Origin: Phoebastria nigripes | Taxonomy: Eukaryota > Chordata > Aves > Procellariiformes > Diomedeidae | Length of the DNA: 64,000 nt | Assembly: GCA_035582835.1 (NCBI GenBank) | Contig: JAYKAV010001267.1 | Span: 734,804 to 798,803 of the forward strand | Reading direction: 5' to 3' | In this document: piece by piece, positions 25,270 through 37,300 of the stretch | How the letters are laid out: the number at the start of each line of letters is the position of its first letter | How positions within the stretch are numbered: position 1 is the stretch's first letter | Translations under genes and position numbers: made by a program | Notes under the pieces: generated by a model | The model's database searches: none | What the model saw: only the letters and a program-made list of their open reading frames with translations | What the model was told of the DNA's origin: nothing

Positions 25270-26393
25270 TCTCTTTCTTGTAGTATCACAGAGGGGTTGA
25301 GGTGGAAAGGGACTGCTGGAGGTACTTAGTCCAACCCCCCGGCTCAAGCAGGGCCACCTAGAGCTGGTTGCCCAGGACCATGTCCAGATGGCTTTCGAAT
25401 ATCGCCAAGGGTGGAGACTCCACCACGTCTCTAGATGACCTGTGCCAGTGCTCAGTCACCATCACAGTGAAAAAGTGTTTCCTGTTCCTCCTGTTCAGAG
25501 GGAACCTCCTGTGTTTCAGTTTGTGCCCATTGCCCCTTGTCCTGTCACTGGGCAGCAGTGAGAAGAGCCTGGCTCTGTACTCTTTGCACCCTCCCTTTAT
25601 TTATACGCATTGATGAGATCTCCCGGAGCCTTCTCTTCTCTAGGCTGAACAGTCCCAGCTCTCAGCCTTTCCTGGTAGGAGAGATGCTCCAGTCCCTTCA
25701 TCATCTTCGTGGGCATTCGTTGGACTCTCTCCAGTATGTCCATGTCTCTCTTTGTACTGAGGAGCCCAGCACTGGACACAGCACTCCAGGTGTGGCCTCA
25801 CCGGTGCTGAGTAGAGGGGAAGGATCACCTCCCTCAGCCTGCTGGCAATACTTTGCCTAATGCAGCCCAGGATGCCACTCACCTTCTTTGCAGCAAGGGC
25901 CCACTGCTGGCTCATGTTCAGCTTGGTGTCCACCAGGACTCCCAGGTCCTTTTTGGCCAAGTGGCTTTCCATCTGGCTGGCCCCCAGTATTTTCTGGTGC
26001 CTGGGGCTGTTCCTCCCCAGGTGCAGGACTTTGCACTTCCCCTTGTTGAACTTCATGAGGTTCCTGTCAGCCCGTTTCTCCAGCCTGTCAAGGTCCCTCT
26101 GGATGGCAGCACCACCCTCTGGTGTATCAGCCACATCATCTGCAAACTTGCTGAGGGTACACTCTGCCCCATCATCCAGGTCATTAATGAAGATGTTAAA
26201 CAGGACTGGACCCAGTATTGACCCCTGGGTCACTACTGGCCTCCAACTAGACCTTGTGCCACTGATCACCTCCCTGTGGGCCTGGCCATTCAGCCAGGAT
26301 TCAATCCACATCACTGCTCATCCAGCCTGTACATCGACAGCTTCTCTGTGGGGATCTAATGGGAAACAGTGTCAAAGGCCTTACTGAAGTAAC
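25270..26393 (-). mobile_element. CR1 LINE, 5'-truncated, minus strand
   Basis: Between the two genes lies the 3' portion of an avian CR1 non-LTR retrotransposon in minus orientation. Its reverse-transcriptase C-terminal region is readable on the minus strand (26314-25640) with landmarks [20 protein letters not shown] and the catalytic-loop FADD. A frameshift near 25755 moves the continuation ([20 protein letters not shown]) into another frame, and the 5' end is missing. The copy is therefore dead. The 3' end at about 25270-25285 is only a degenerate octamer. Bases such as TTCATGAGGTTCCTG on the plus strand are typical antisense CR1. Confidence 0.93.
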
Positions 26394-27829
26394 AACTTGC
26401 TGGTAAAAGTGTGTTGGCGGGGTTTAGAGTTTTAGGCTGTACAAGAATGAAGTAACAAGCTGCACAGTGCAGTGACTCACCCATGTGTGGGTGCCAGTGC
26501 ACAAAAATCTCGTGTGTGCTGCACACTAGTTAAGAGATGTGATAAAACTTAGCTTAAAAGTTGCGGAATGGGCTATATAAGTCTTGCTGTTTTCATGATT
26601 ATTATCTAAATTAGAAATGGTTCAGTAGGGCAGATTTATACAAAATTAACCTCTTTTACTAACATACAGACTTCATGGTCTTGAACGTAAAGTTTTTGAG
26701 TGGTGACATTCATAGACCGTCATGAGTTATTAAAATCATACGACGAAGGCATCCCTCTTTCCTTGACAAGTCCCCTTTTCCTGTTACGCCAGTATATCTT
26801 ACTGCTTCATGGCCTGTCAGATCAGAAGAACTTGTTGACAAATGACTGTACAGAAATCACTCTATACATGCCATTTAACATTTTCACAGTTTTGGGGCTT
26901 TAATTTTTTTAAGATGTTCAAAGATAGGCATGTGCATGCAATATGTAAGTAAACAAGGACTAAACATCACAAATTACATTTAACTATACGCCTGAAGCTC
27001 TGCCTTGTGTAAAGGACAGCAATCCAGTCACCCATAAATAATCTCAAAGATCTTTTCAGTAAATAATATGTCAGCCATCCATAGTCTTCAGCAGCCACAG
27101 CACTGAGCAGCAGAACGTAGAAGTATTTGCATTGTTCGGGATGCTTTGAGAAACTCTGGAGGTAATCATTTAAAACCTTCCATAGCACTATGATTCATCT
27201 AGACTATCAGGTAGATTTAAAAGAAAAGCCTAGTAATGTCGTTTCCTGAGCAGATGTGGTGTGTGGGATACTCTGAGAAACTCCCCTGCATTTCAGCAGT
27301 GGCTTCTTACAGTTCCCCAGCTTTAGATGAAAGACACGTCGTGATCCAGCAAGCAGGTGGAGCAGGGATGGAAACATTTACGCAGTTTCACGCAGTGCCG
27401 TGTGGCATACGCGTGTGAAGTACAGCCTGGTAGGGAAAACATGACCAGTAATTTGTGCAGTAAATGCGGGCAGTAATTACTAATTGAGTTTGTGACATTC
27501 AGGTGCTGTAGTTTGTACAACAGCATTAAAAAACGATGGGTCCTTGGAGAGGTACATGAGAGCCATGTGCCATTGTGCTGGCTGTGAGCCACGGTTCAGC
27601 CACAAATTAAGTGGGTTTTGGGGTTTTCATGAAATTTGAGTTGGATTTTGAGCTGGTTTCCTGCTTCCTGGCCGGTGACCTGGAGGTAACCTTTGAGGTA
27701 TCACAGCCTGTCCCGTCTGCCTGTCAAGAGCCATGGGGTGCGCCAGCAGCCGTGGCAGGGCTGCCACGGCATGGCAGCAAGGCAGGTTTCGGGACCAACA
27801 GGGCGGGCATCACAAAACTTTCAAAAAGG
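26394..27829. other. Intergenic sequence between MTMR6 and NUP58
   Basis: Unremarkable single-copy-looking sequence between the CR1 copy and the NUP58 CpG island. A 73-codon minus-strand open frame at 26967-27188 has an ordinary-looking translation but no splice, start or family context, so it is not called as a gene. Confidence 0.5.
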
Positions 27830-28880
27830 CTGCCGGGTCAGCACTCGACTAGATGCAGGGCTTCGGGGGGAGGCTGGCTCCTGCCCGGTGTCTTGCCGAG
27901 AAAGGATCTCCTTTCTCTTGGCCTCTTTTGTGAGGGCTGTGTCCAGGCCCACACCCCTCTCCGGCCTTGCCCGGCTGCCGCAGGGGTGACACCTGGCACG
28001 GGCGGTATCCGAACAGCCACCGGGCGTTGTGCGCCCGTGGGGGCTGCGGCCTCCCCTGGTCTTCAGCCGCGGATGCTTCCATCTTTCAAACCGAGGCTCC
28101 GGGGTGCCTGGGCCCCTCCACAGCGGGACATCCTCGGCCGTTTGCACCAACAGCCTCGGCCAAAGCAGGCTGTACCCGCCGAGGGCCCGGGGCGAGCGGC
28201 CGCTGCCGCCCCACACGTTACTGTCGCTTTAAGGGCCGGCGGGCGGCGCAGTGGCGGCGTCCCGTGGTGCATTGCGGCGGGCGCGCGTAGGGAGTGTGGC
28301 TGGCGTTCGTGCGCTCGCTGCCGCCGCTCGGTTCGAAGTTGGCGCCGGGCGCGATGCGGCGCTGAAGAGGCCGCAGCCGCCGACCCTGAGGAGGCCGCCG
28401 CTACCGCCGCCCTCCCCGGCCCCCGCCGCTGGGGCCTGCTGCCGTCTCCCAGCCCCGCTCTCTGGCCGTTCCCGCCGCTGCCGCCATGTCTACGGGCTTC
28501 TCCTTCGGCGCGGGGACCCTGGGCTCCGCAGCGGCCGCCGCCGCCGGGGCGGGAGGAGGAGGAGGAGGCGGGGGCTTTTCTTTCGGAGCCGCCACGCCGA
28601 GGTAACGCGGCGCCCCCCACACCCGCTCGGCTCGGGCCTGCCCGCAGGCCCCTGGGCCTGCCCCCGAGGCCGCCGTCGCTCCGCGGGCCTGGCCTGGGCG
28701 GCACGTGTGTGTGTGAGTGGGTGCTGGGGGTGGGGCGGGGTGGGGAGGAAGCGCGGACCCCGGGCTGCGTGTCTCGGCGCTTCTCCTGCTGCCCCCGGAG
28801 GGGCTCGGAGCTCCGGCACCCTTGGCCGAAAGGGCCGTTGGTGCGTGGATGAACCGGCTTCACCGTGTCTGCCCCGGCGC
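27830..28880. promoter_or_regulatory. CpG island / NUP58 promoter and 5' UTR
   Basis: Strongly GC- and CpG-rich sequence spanning NUP58 exon 1. The start codon at 28486 sits in a good Kozak context (GCCGCCATGT). No TATA box is seen at a sensible distance; transcription probably starts between about 28250 and 28450 (inference). The long open frames here (for example 27611-28852 plus strand) are by-products of high GC. Confidence 0.8.
28486..28601 (+). CDS. NUP58: NUP58 coding exon 1 (residues 1-39)
   Basis: Starts [14 protein letters not shown], matching the family start, and ends FSFGAATP plus AG before a GTAACG donor (phase 2). Residues 15-20 are six alanines and 23-30 are eight glycines, encoded by GCC/GCG and GGA-rich codons. 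The human counterpart, as recalled, has a mixed Thr/Val/Ala/Gly segment here. The exon lies within the CpG island. Confidence 0.95.
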
Positions 28881-31241
28881 GCAGGGGGTGGGGGTACCTT
28901 TCCTGCCTCATCTGCTTCACGGCCGGCTTCGTAAATACAGACGTACGGATCAATCTATTCAGCAGCTAATAACAAAGGGAGGTGCTCTTCAAATTTTGCT
29001 TTATTTTGGCTTTGTCAGAGCAGGGTACCTCCCTCCACGGTTATCTCTAACGTTCTGAACACAGAATGTGAATCATATGTGTATCTAGGTTTCAGCAGTC
29101 AGCCTGAGCTTGTGTGTGCAGCATGGAGCTCGTTGATGTCAAAGCCCAAATGTTTAATGTTCAAATGTGAGATTTTTTTTTTTTTTTTTTTTTGAAGTTG
29201 GGTGCAACTTTTTCCTTTCTGGCACAGATAACCTTGCATTTGGTGTATAGTGCCTTGGAGTGAAAGGAGAACTTTGCTGTGCTTTGATGTGCATGTGACA
29301 TACAGCAGGCTCTGTACTAAAGGCATTATTAGTATTTAGGTTTCTCAGAATAATAGGTAAGTCTTTGTTGCTGCGGTTTTTTTCCCTTTTTTCTTTCTTT
29401 GCGCACAACTGTGCTAGCACAGATTGTTTTTTCTGAACTGTTTGTTNTTATGCCTCTGTTGAAGATTAGGGCTGTTGTAGTGGAGCTTTGTATCAGAGTT
29501 TTTTCCAAATCTGATCAGGCAAAATTGATCACTGTAATGTAAACCAAATGGGTAGAGTGAGCTGCTCAAGGGAACTTCACCTGAAGCAGATATATTTGAA
29601 AATACTTAATCTGTCAGAATTGTCAGGAATTAGCAGTGTGAGAGGAAAGGGAACAGAACATCTGGTTCTGTAAGAGTATNTCTGGATTAAATGGCAGTAC
29701 TGCTTTTTGGAAGCCCATATGAGAGGGAACAAGTTTTCTGAGTCTCTTCTAATACTCTTAATTTTTTGGTCATGACAGATCGATGACATTCTTGGGTTAC
29801 CTGTGCTTGGTTTTTGTTGTGGTTTGTTGTTTTGTTTTTTTGTTTGTTTGTTTGGGTTTTTTACCCCCACAGTGAAGCTTATATGGAGTTGGTAAAGAAC
29901 TTGTTTCTTTAGCTTCATGCCTGTTTAATGCAGGTTTCCTGTGATTAAAATGAGCAAGTTAAAATAATATTTTTTTTATTCAAAAACATTCTTCTAAATG
30001 TACTGCCTGAAACAAAGGAACCTCTTTTGTCTTGTTGATCTGCACTTGTTAAAAACTGCCTATTGAACTTAAATATTTTTATGTTTGGGTTTTTTTTGCT
30101 GTTCTAGCTGGCTTTTTAATCTCTTAAAAATAATAAGTAAAAGTTTTAACAGGTCCTAATTAATAGCAGTATGGTACTCTGCATTTTCATTTATGTATTT
30201 ATTCTTACAAGCAGGACAAGTCGTCAGGGCTCTTGGTCAAGGAGTATCACAGAGGAAGAGGCCTCTCTACTGCTGGATGATTGGTGAAAGAATCTCGAGC
30301 ATCCCTATGGGATGGTTTGCTTGGGAACATGTTTGAGACTATAAGAAGAAGCTGTTCTTCTTCTGAGCTGGGTCTAAGACAATATTGCCAGGTGTTGGGC
30401 GGAAAGGGGCTTTATTGTGTAGTCCAAGCATAAGTATTATTCATCAGTGTGACCAATCAAAGATTATATTCTGGTAGTCCAAAGCTATGTGATATGCTAG
30501 CCTACCTAATTCCTACATTGCACCAATAGCCATGCAGGTACTTACGCTCTTTCTTTTTGTTAATCGATGTTCTCTATAGTGTGCTTTAGCCAAGTGCAAT
30601 GCTTTGTTCTAGTTCTAAAATTAGAGTTAAGACCTGACTTCAGTGACCTGAGCTCTTCTTCCTGACATCTGTGGGGAGTAGATAGTCCTTCTGGCACATC
30701 CTTTCTCCTGCTGGTGAGAATGCTGCCACTGCTTTATTTCTACGCTTTGGTTTCTTTCTATCTTAAAAAACTAACAAACAAAATGCCACTTCATTTTATT
30801 TGGGGTTTTTTGTCCTATAGTGCTGAATTGCATGTTTTGTACCTTAGCTTTCTTCTACTGGAATGCTGAAACAAGAAAAATTTTCACACAAGAATCATCT
30901 TTGTACTGGAAAAAGATGAGAAACATAAACTCTTGACTAGTGAGAGAAGCACCATGTTGTATGTTTAAGTTTACAAGCAGTTAGGTCATGGTGCTGTAGT
31001 TTGGTGTGTTGAAATTTTGGGAGTAAAGAAAGCTGAAATGCTTTGGTTCCTGTGGAGTTGGACAATTAGTGGGTCTGTGTCCTTCTAAACTTCTTGGCCA
31101 CTCTGCTTCCTGAATTACTTCTTTAAGAATAACTCGCACCTAGATTTTGGACTTACAGCCAACTTTTGCTGGGCTTGCCATGATCAGTTTTGTAGATATT
31201 TTGGAAACTTTTAATGTAAAAGCTAATTATAGCCTCTCTCT

Positions 31242-31307
<66 letters not shown>

Positions 31308-34300
31308 CCTAGGAGCTGCCTTCATACAAGAAGAGAGAGGAGATAAGGGAGCAATGAGAGAATACTGAACACCTGAAACATAAAATACTTCTTGACAACT
31401 GTTACCCTGAAGTCTAAATTGCATTTTATTACAGTGCTACTGTTGTACTTATGCAAAATGTTATTTAAGTTAGAGAAAACTTACTTATTTTCTAAAAAGG
31501 CTCACAAATGGGACCAGGAAGTTACTACAAATAAATTATTCACCTGATCTTTCATCAATTTAAGAACAAAATTTTTAAAATCATAGACTCATCTGGCTGC
31601 TAGTACCTGTAATTTCATTGGTTAGAGATAATCATGATTATTGTATTCCCCTGTGTTTTGTACGATAACTTAATGCATTCTCTGCTAAATGTAAAGCTTG
31701 TTCTCTATTTGCCATGAAATGTCTAAAATGTGTAGTTACCCAAAATAAATAAAAAAGGCTTAATTTTCCTGGTGATGACTGATCTCTGATTCTCTCCTTC
31801 CTCTCTCTTCGCCTTCATCTGTGAAAATAGCTCTGGAAGTTTATTTCTGTAACTTTCTGACAGGTATACAGTCAGAAAAGAAAGTATGGTAGGCATGGGT
31901 CCTCTGTGGTTTGCACCTGTGGGGAAGGATAGCATTTTGGTTAGGAAATGAATTTGTGCATCAGTGTGTTTTGGTGGTAAGATAGGGCAAAGTTGTGCTG
32001 TTGATGTGAATGGTTGTGTGTCTCTGCTTGTCACTTTAGAATGAAATAAAGTAACATTGGTTGAGGCTTCTGGTCAGAGGTATCTAACTGGACTTGTAAC
32101 CTGCTTTGAAAAGATGTTCTTGCAGGTTTGTTGTCATCTTTGTGCTACATTTAGCATTTGTTCTCCCATTTCAGTAGTTCAGGGAGAATAATTAAGCAGA
32201 ACCAATGAGATAATCTAACGGAGAAAAGTTTTAGTTTCCCACTGGTCTAGCAAGATGTATCAGCTCAGCAAGGAGTTAAACAAATGCTGCAGTCAGTGTC
32301 AGGGAAGCAGTGGGAGTTACGGAGCTGTAGAAGGAAAGAGGGAGATAAGCTTCCTCTTTCTGTTTGGCAGTGAGCTTGAACTCTGTCTTGTCCAGCTGCG
32401 TTGTGTGCGGTTAGTGAAAATGAATGATGGCATGGGAAAGAAACTGAAATAAGGGGGTGTGTGGATTTTTAGTTTGAAAACTAATTATTGCTAATAGTCT
32501 TATTTTCTAATAGCTCAACAGGAGGACTTAACTTTGGAACTCTGGGCTCTTCCACTGCTACAGCAACTACATCAGCTCCTTCAGTGGGCTTTGGGAGTGG
32601 ACTTTTTGGATCAAAATCAACCACTGGCTTTACACTAGGAGGCACCAGTACAGGTAGAAAAAATTCTTGTACAGCAGAAATTTCAATCAACAGTGAAGAA
32701 ATATATCATATATACACAAAAACTGGGTCACCATAATGTGCTTTCTTTTTTTACAGTAGTTCTGTAGCTCAGAATATTACTTACCTAGTTTTGTAAAAAG
32801 GCTTCATTGAACAGTTTAAAAGGTCATTCATTGAGAATTATGCAGTACCAATGCTGCAGAAATACAAATGCAGTTACCAGAAAACTGTGCCTGGGCCTAT
32901 GTGTAAATTGTTCCATAATTTGAATCCTGATGTCTTCTAGAAATCTAACTCTTNATCCAGGATGCTCAAAGTTATGATTTAAGATTGAAGTATATTTTGA
33001 TCTGAAAAATATTTAAAAACATTGTGAGATTGTTAGTATTTGTAATGTGATATTTGTAATCCTGCAGCAGTAAACATTTCTGGTTTTGTTGTTTGGGTTT
33101 TTCTAATGTTAGCAATATGGATGAAGAAATTTATTAATATTTTCTTAGGTCTCTAATCAGCCTATGAACATACAGATTCTTATAGGAGTATTAGAGTGCA
33201 AAAGAATAAAACTTTTCTGACTGGAGGTATTTTTTCTTCAGCCATCATGCAGACATAACTTAATGAATTTTACTTTGGCTCCAATATTGCTAGACAAAAT
33301 GGTGTTTTTTTTCTTGTACGCTTGTATGAGTAGATAGGGGAAGTTCTAAGAACCAATCTACTAGAAATAAATTCAACGGTAGACTGAAAGCCTGTATTAC
33401 TGTGTTTGGCTACATTGGGGTAATTTTCTTTTAGCTNTCAATGATTCTTTTGATCTTCTAATCAGATGTTTTTTAAAATATGAAATGCCATAGCACTGTG
33501 TTCAAAATAATCTCTTTAAATTACCAGTGGGGCAGAAACCCTAAACCAAGACACAGGATTTTACAAAGACTTTGGACTCTATAATCCTCTTCATTATACT
33601 GTAAATCTGCTGTTTTACATGCTAATGTTATGTACTGCCATATGGCTGAAAAAAAATACTTGATAGAATTACTAGTTTCCAGATTTTTACTTACCTTCAT
33701 TTGTTTGAAATTTCAAACAATTTGCTGTACTGCTGTGTTAACATCAGCCTAACTGTTAGCAGATTCTTACAAAGAAAAATGACATTTTTTGAAGTCAGTT
33801 ATGCTTTGATTTGTGCTGCTGGTGCTTACAAATACTGTTTTCTATGTTAACGTTGTTTTGCTTTCAGCATACTACAGAAAAAGCTTGCATAATAGTTTAC
33901 ATATAGTCTCATAATGTTGCATTATTTCAGTGTTTTGTTTCATGTGTTTTTTACTGTCATATCTGCTCTATGGTCTTCAATTACTATTCTTATTCTGTTT
34001 GTTTGTTTTCATTCTTAAAGCAGGAACAGCAACAACTATTGCTACAGGACTGACGCTAGGTAAGGACCTAATTTGGATTTTAATGTTATACAGGCAAAAA
34101 AATACAGATAGATCTTTCTTGTAATGTAGAAAGTTATTGGTCATATGTGAGCTTTTTCCCCGTTACTAATTGCAGTCTGCTTTGNAGCCCAAATATTAAG
34201 GCTGCAGACCAGAGTGGAGCCCTGCAGTTTTGGGCGCTGTTACGTGTTGTTAAAGGATTATTCCATTCCTGTACAACAGTGACAGTGGTCATAGTGAAAA

Positions 34301-37300
34301 GTTAGACTTTGTATTTATGTCCCCCTAATGAGTTTCATCCTTCAGCAGAGGGGAGATGGAATACGTTATCAAAGAATTCTTCATAAAGAATTTCTTGCTC
34401 TAATGAACTCTGTGTGAACAGGTCTGTTTGGTAATTACCTCTTTTAGAAGAATAAAGAGGGTTGAACTGGGAACAGACCTTGGGAATATTTTACTTTTGT
34501 TTCTCTGATGCATCTTTAGTGACTATGACTATTTTTCAGCTGTCATGAGAAATACAGGAATATGCAGGTAGTTGTGGGGTTTGGTGTTTTGTGTTTGGTT
34601 TTTTTTTTGTTTGTTTGGGTTTTTTTGGGTTTTTTTTGTCTTTTTAAACACCAGCAACTGAAGTCTGAGGAGAAACTGAGCTTGAGTATCACAAATGTTG
34701 GGAGTGGGGGTGGTGCTACAAGACAGACTGCAGTCCAAGAACTTATGAAGTCATACTGTGAATAAATAGGAAAAAGTAGTGTTGGATAAAGAAGCAAATG
34801 AAATGGGCAGAAGAAGGGAGGAGCAGCAGCTAACCCAGAACAGACTGTGTGATGCATAATCATACGTGGCAGTCGGTACTATGCAGATGAATATTAATTC
34901 TTTTCAATAGCTGAATGAAATGGTGTCATCCAAAACAGACACACAGCAGTTACTGAGAATACCAATGCGTTTCTTATGCATGCTATTGTGGTTTGTGTAT
35001 GTACATGCACACTCCTCCTTGATTTTGGAATATGGATTCTAGAATGTAAAATGTATTCTTACCATGAAAACAGCAGGAAGTGGCCGCTTTATTTGCTTTA
35101 CTTTAAAAGTGTTCAAAAGCAAAGTTTGACGGAATAACATTTCAACATATTTTTCTTGTTTACAAATTGAAAGGATATGTGCATTCATCTTGGTATGCAC
35201 ATCCAATTGAGAATTTTTAGTCTGTATTTTGGGCAGTATTGTTTATAGCTTCATTTACCAATATTTGGTTCATCTATTAGATGCTCTTGGTGGAAGCTCT
35301 CTTTTTTTTTTTTTTTACAGTTTTGTTTTTTTTTTNTTTTTTTTTAGACTGCCACTAAATATAATTGCCAGTCCATGATTAAAGCCCATTGGATCACTAG
35401 GAATTCTGGAGCAAAAATGCCTGTGCAATTAATGTAAACCTTTGAAATTTACCTGAAGGTGCTATAGGGATATTTTACTTGATGCAAGTGATCTTGCATG
35501 CCGTGGTGCTCATGATAGTTAAATGGGAATAGTTCAGAAGAGAAGGTGAATTGAGCATTCATGCTCAAACAGAATGTTCTAAGAGTGATAATTGTTTTGG
35601 GGTTTTTTTTTAGGCGCGCCTGCCACCACATCAGCAGCTACCACAGGCTTTAGTTTAGGTTTCAACAAACCTGCAGGTTCGGCCACGCCATTTGCTTTAC
35701 CTGTTACTTCTACCTCAGCGGGTGGCCTGTCATTATCATCTGCTCTTACATCGACTCCCGCAGCAGGTAGGAAAATGTTTAGGGGTTTGGGGTTTTTTGG
35801 GAGGTTTTTTTAACAATAAAACTTCATGGTAAAACAGTTCTACACTCTATATTTTTCTAGTATTTATNTAATTTTGTGGTACTTTAATAAGAAGGTTCAC
35901 CAGACTTCACTAGTTCTAAATTTGGGTACGCTAATACAGATAGATTTATGGGCAGTATACCATGTGATATAGGCAGCATATAATCTTAAGTCATTAGAAG
36001 TGTAGCAAGAGCTGATTCATCATGTAAAATCATTATTTTTGTTATTGTTAACCCCACTGAAGGTTGAAAGCTTCCTACCTGCATAGCTGAAAAGTCTGGA
36101 AAATGTCTATCTGTTGTAGATGGCCTGAAATGGTTAACTAGTAGCGGAAACAAGGTTTTTCTAGTGTAGTTCTTATACTGGCACACACCTGCCATCATAT
36201 TTAACTCAGCTAAACTGCACCATGCATGATGATAATTAAGACTGGAGTTCATTTTTCTTAACCTTAGGAGACTGCATTTGAGCTCAGCTATCTGTGCCCT
36301 CTGTGCTCTGTCTCTTTATGCCTATGGTCCTTCTCTGCTGAATTCTTCCATATCCTACCAAAAGCTGGGATGCTTAATTCCAGAAGGCGGCTCAAACTAC
36401 CAAGGAAATGTTCTTGTATCATCAGCCTTGTGTAAAATATTTTAATGGTCAACATGTAAAAAGTCAATAGCACTTATTAGATCCATTATGCTGTAAAATA
36501 AATTCTGTGCCAGGTTCTAGATTCTCTGGTGTTCTGGGGGACTCTCAAAACATTTTATATAGTTGCAGGTAAATATGGACTAAGCCGGATTATGATATTG
36601 TCGAACAAAATAACATATAATTCAAAAGTCTCTATGGTTTTGTTTGGAAAATCTGCAGGAAATAAAAACAACAATTAAATTTATTATCCAATTATGATAA
36701 AGATGCTGTTCAGACCTTTCAGTTATTTCAGATTGTCTATGGATGTATTTGAATGCAGTGTCTGCATGAAGCTGGTTTGCTTTCTCTGCAGGAACTACTG
36801 GCTTTACATTAAATTTGGGTGGCACAACTGCTCCGACTACAACTGCTTCCACAGGCCTTTCCTTAGGAGGAGCCTTAGCAGGTTTAGGAGGTTCACTCTT
36901 CCAGAATACAAGCACAGCAGCAACAGGTGAAAGTTTTTTTTAGTTTTTTCCTCCTTCTGTCTCAAAATATTGAAATTTAATGTGTGATTGTATAAATTTA
37001 TAATGTAAGATTTATTTTATATAAAAATCTTAAGACTGTGAAAGTGTGATTTTTAACAGTGTTACGGTTAAGAACAGTGTTGCTGTCCACAGACAATAAA
37101 AATGAAATCTGAAATCATTGGCGTCTTTCTCATTCTTAAATTCACTTGTACTTAACACTGTTTTTTTTTTAAATGAAAACGCAAGGAAATCTTTGTCATT
37201 GCCATAATTGACTCAAGGAAGTTGATCATAAATGGGAGAGGGCAATGATATACAAGTATCTCCTTTAGTTGTGGAGAAGTTGAAAGCTCCTTATTTTGGT

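Larger units (their letters stand above)
28602..32513 (+). other. NUP58 intron 1 (3.9 kb)
   Basis: Contains the tail of the CpG island, G/T-rich low-complexity patches (about 29815-29865), an LTR-like segment (30215-30517) and a 60-base T run (31245-31304), listed separately. No exon was recognised. Confidence 0.6.

Noticed and set aside
25853..26387. Plus-strand open frames of 122 and 175 codons
   Set aside because: They are antisense to the CR1 reverse-transcriptase region and have no independent support.
27611..28852. 413-codon plus-strand open frame across the NUP58 CpG island
   Set aside because: It runs through promoter, exon 1 in a wrong frame and intron 1. Its composition (Arg, Pro, Ala, Gly) is what GC-rich DNA gives in any frame.
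30343..30362. AAGAAGAA / TTCTTCTT stem
   Set aside because: Low-complexity arms; mentioned only as part of the LTR-like candidate.
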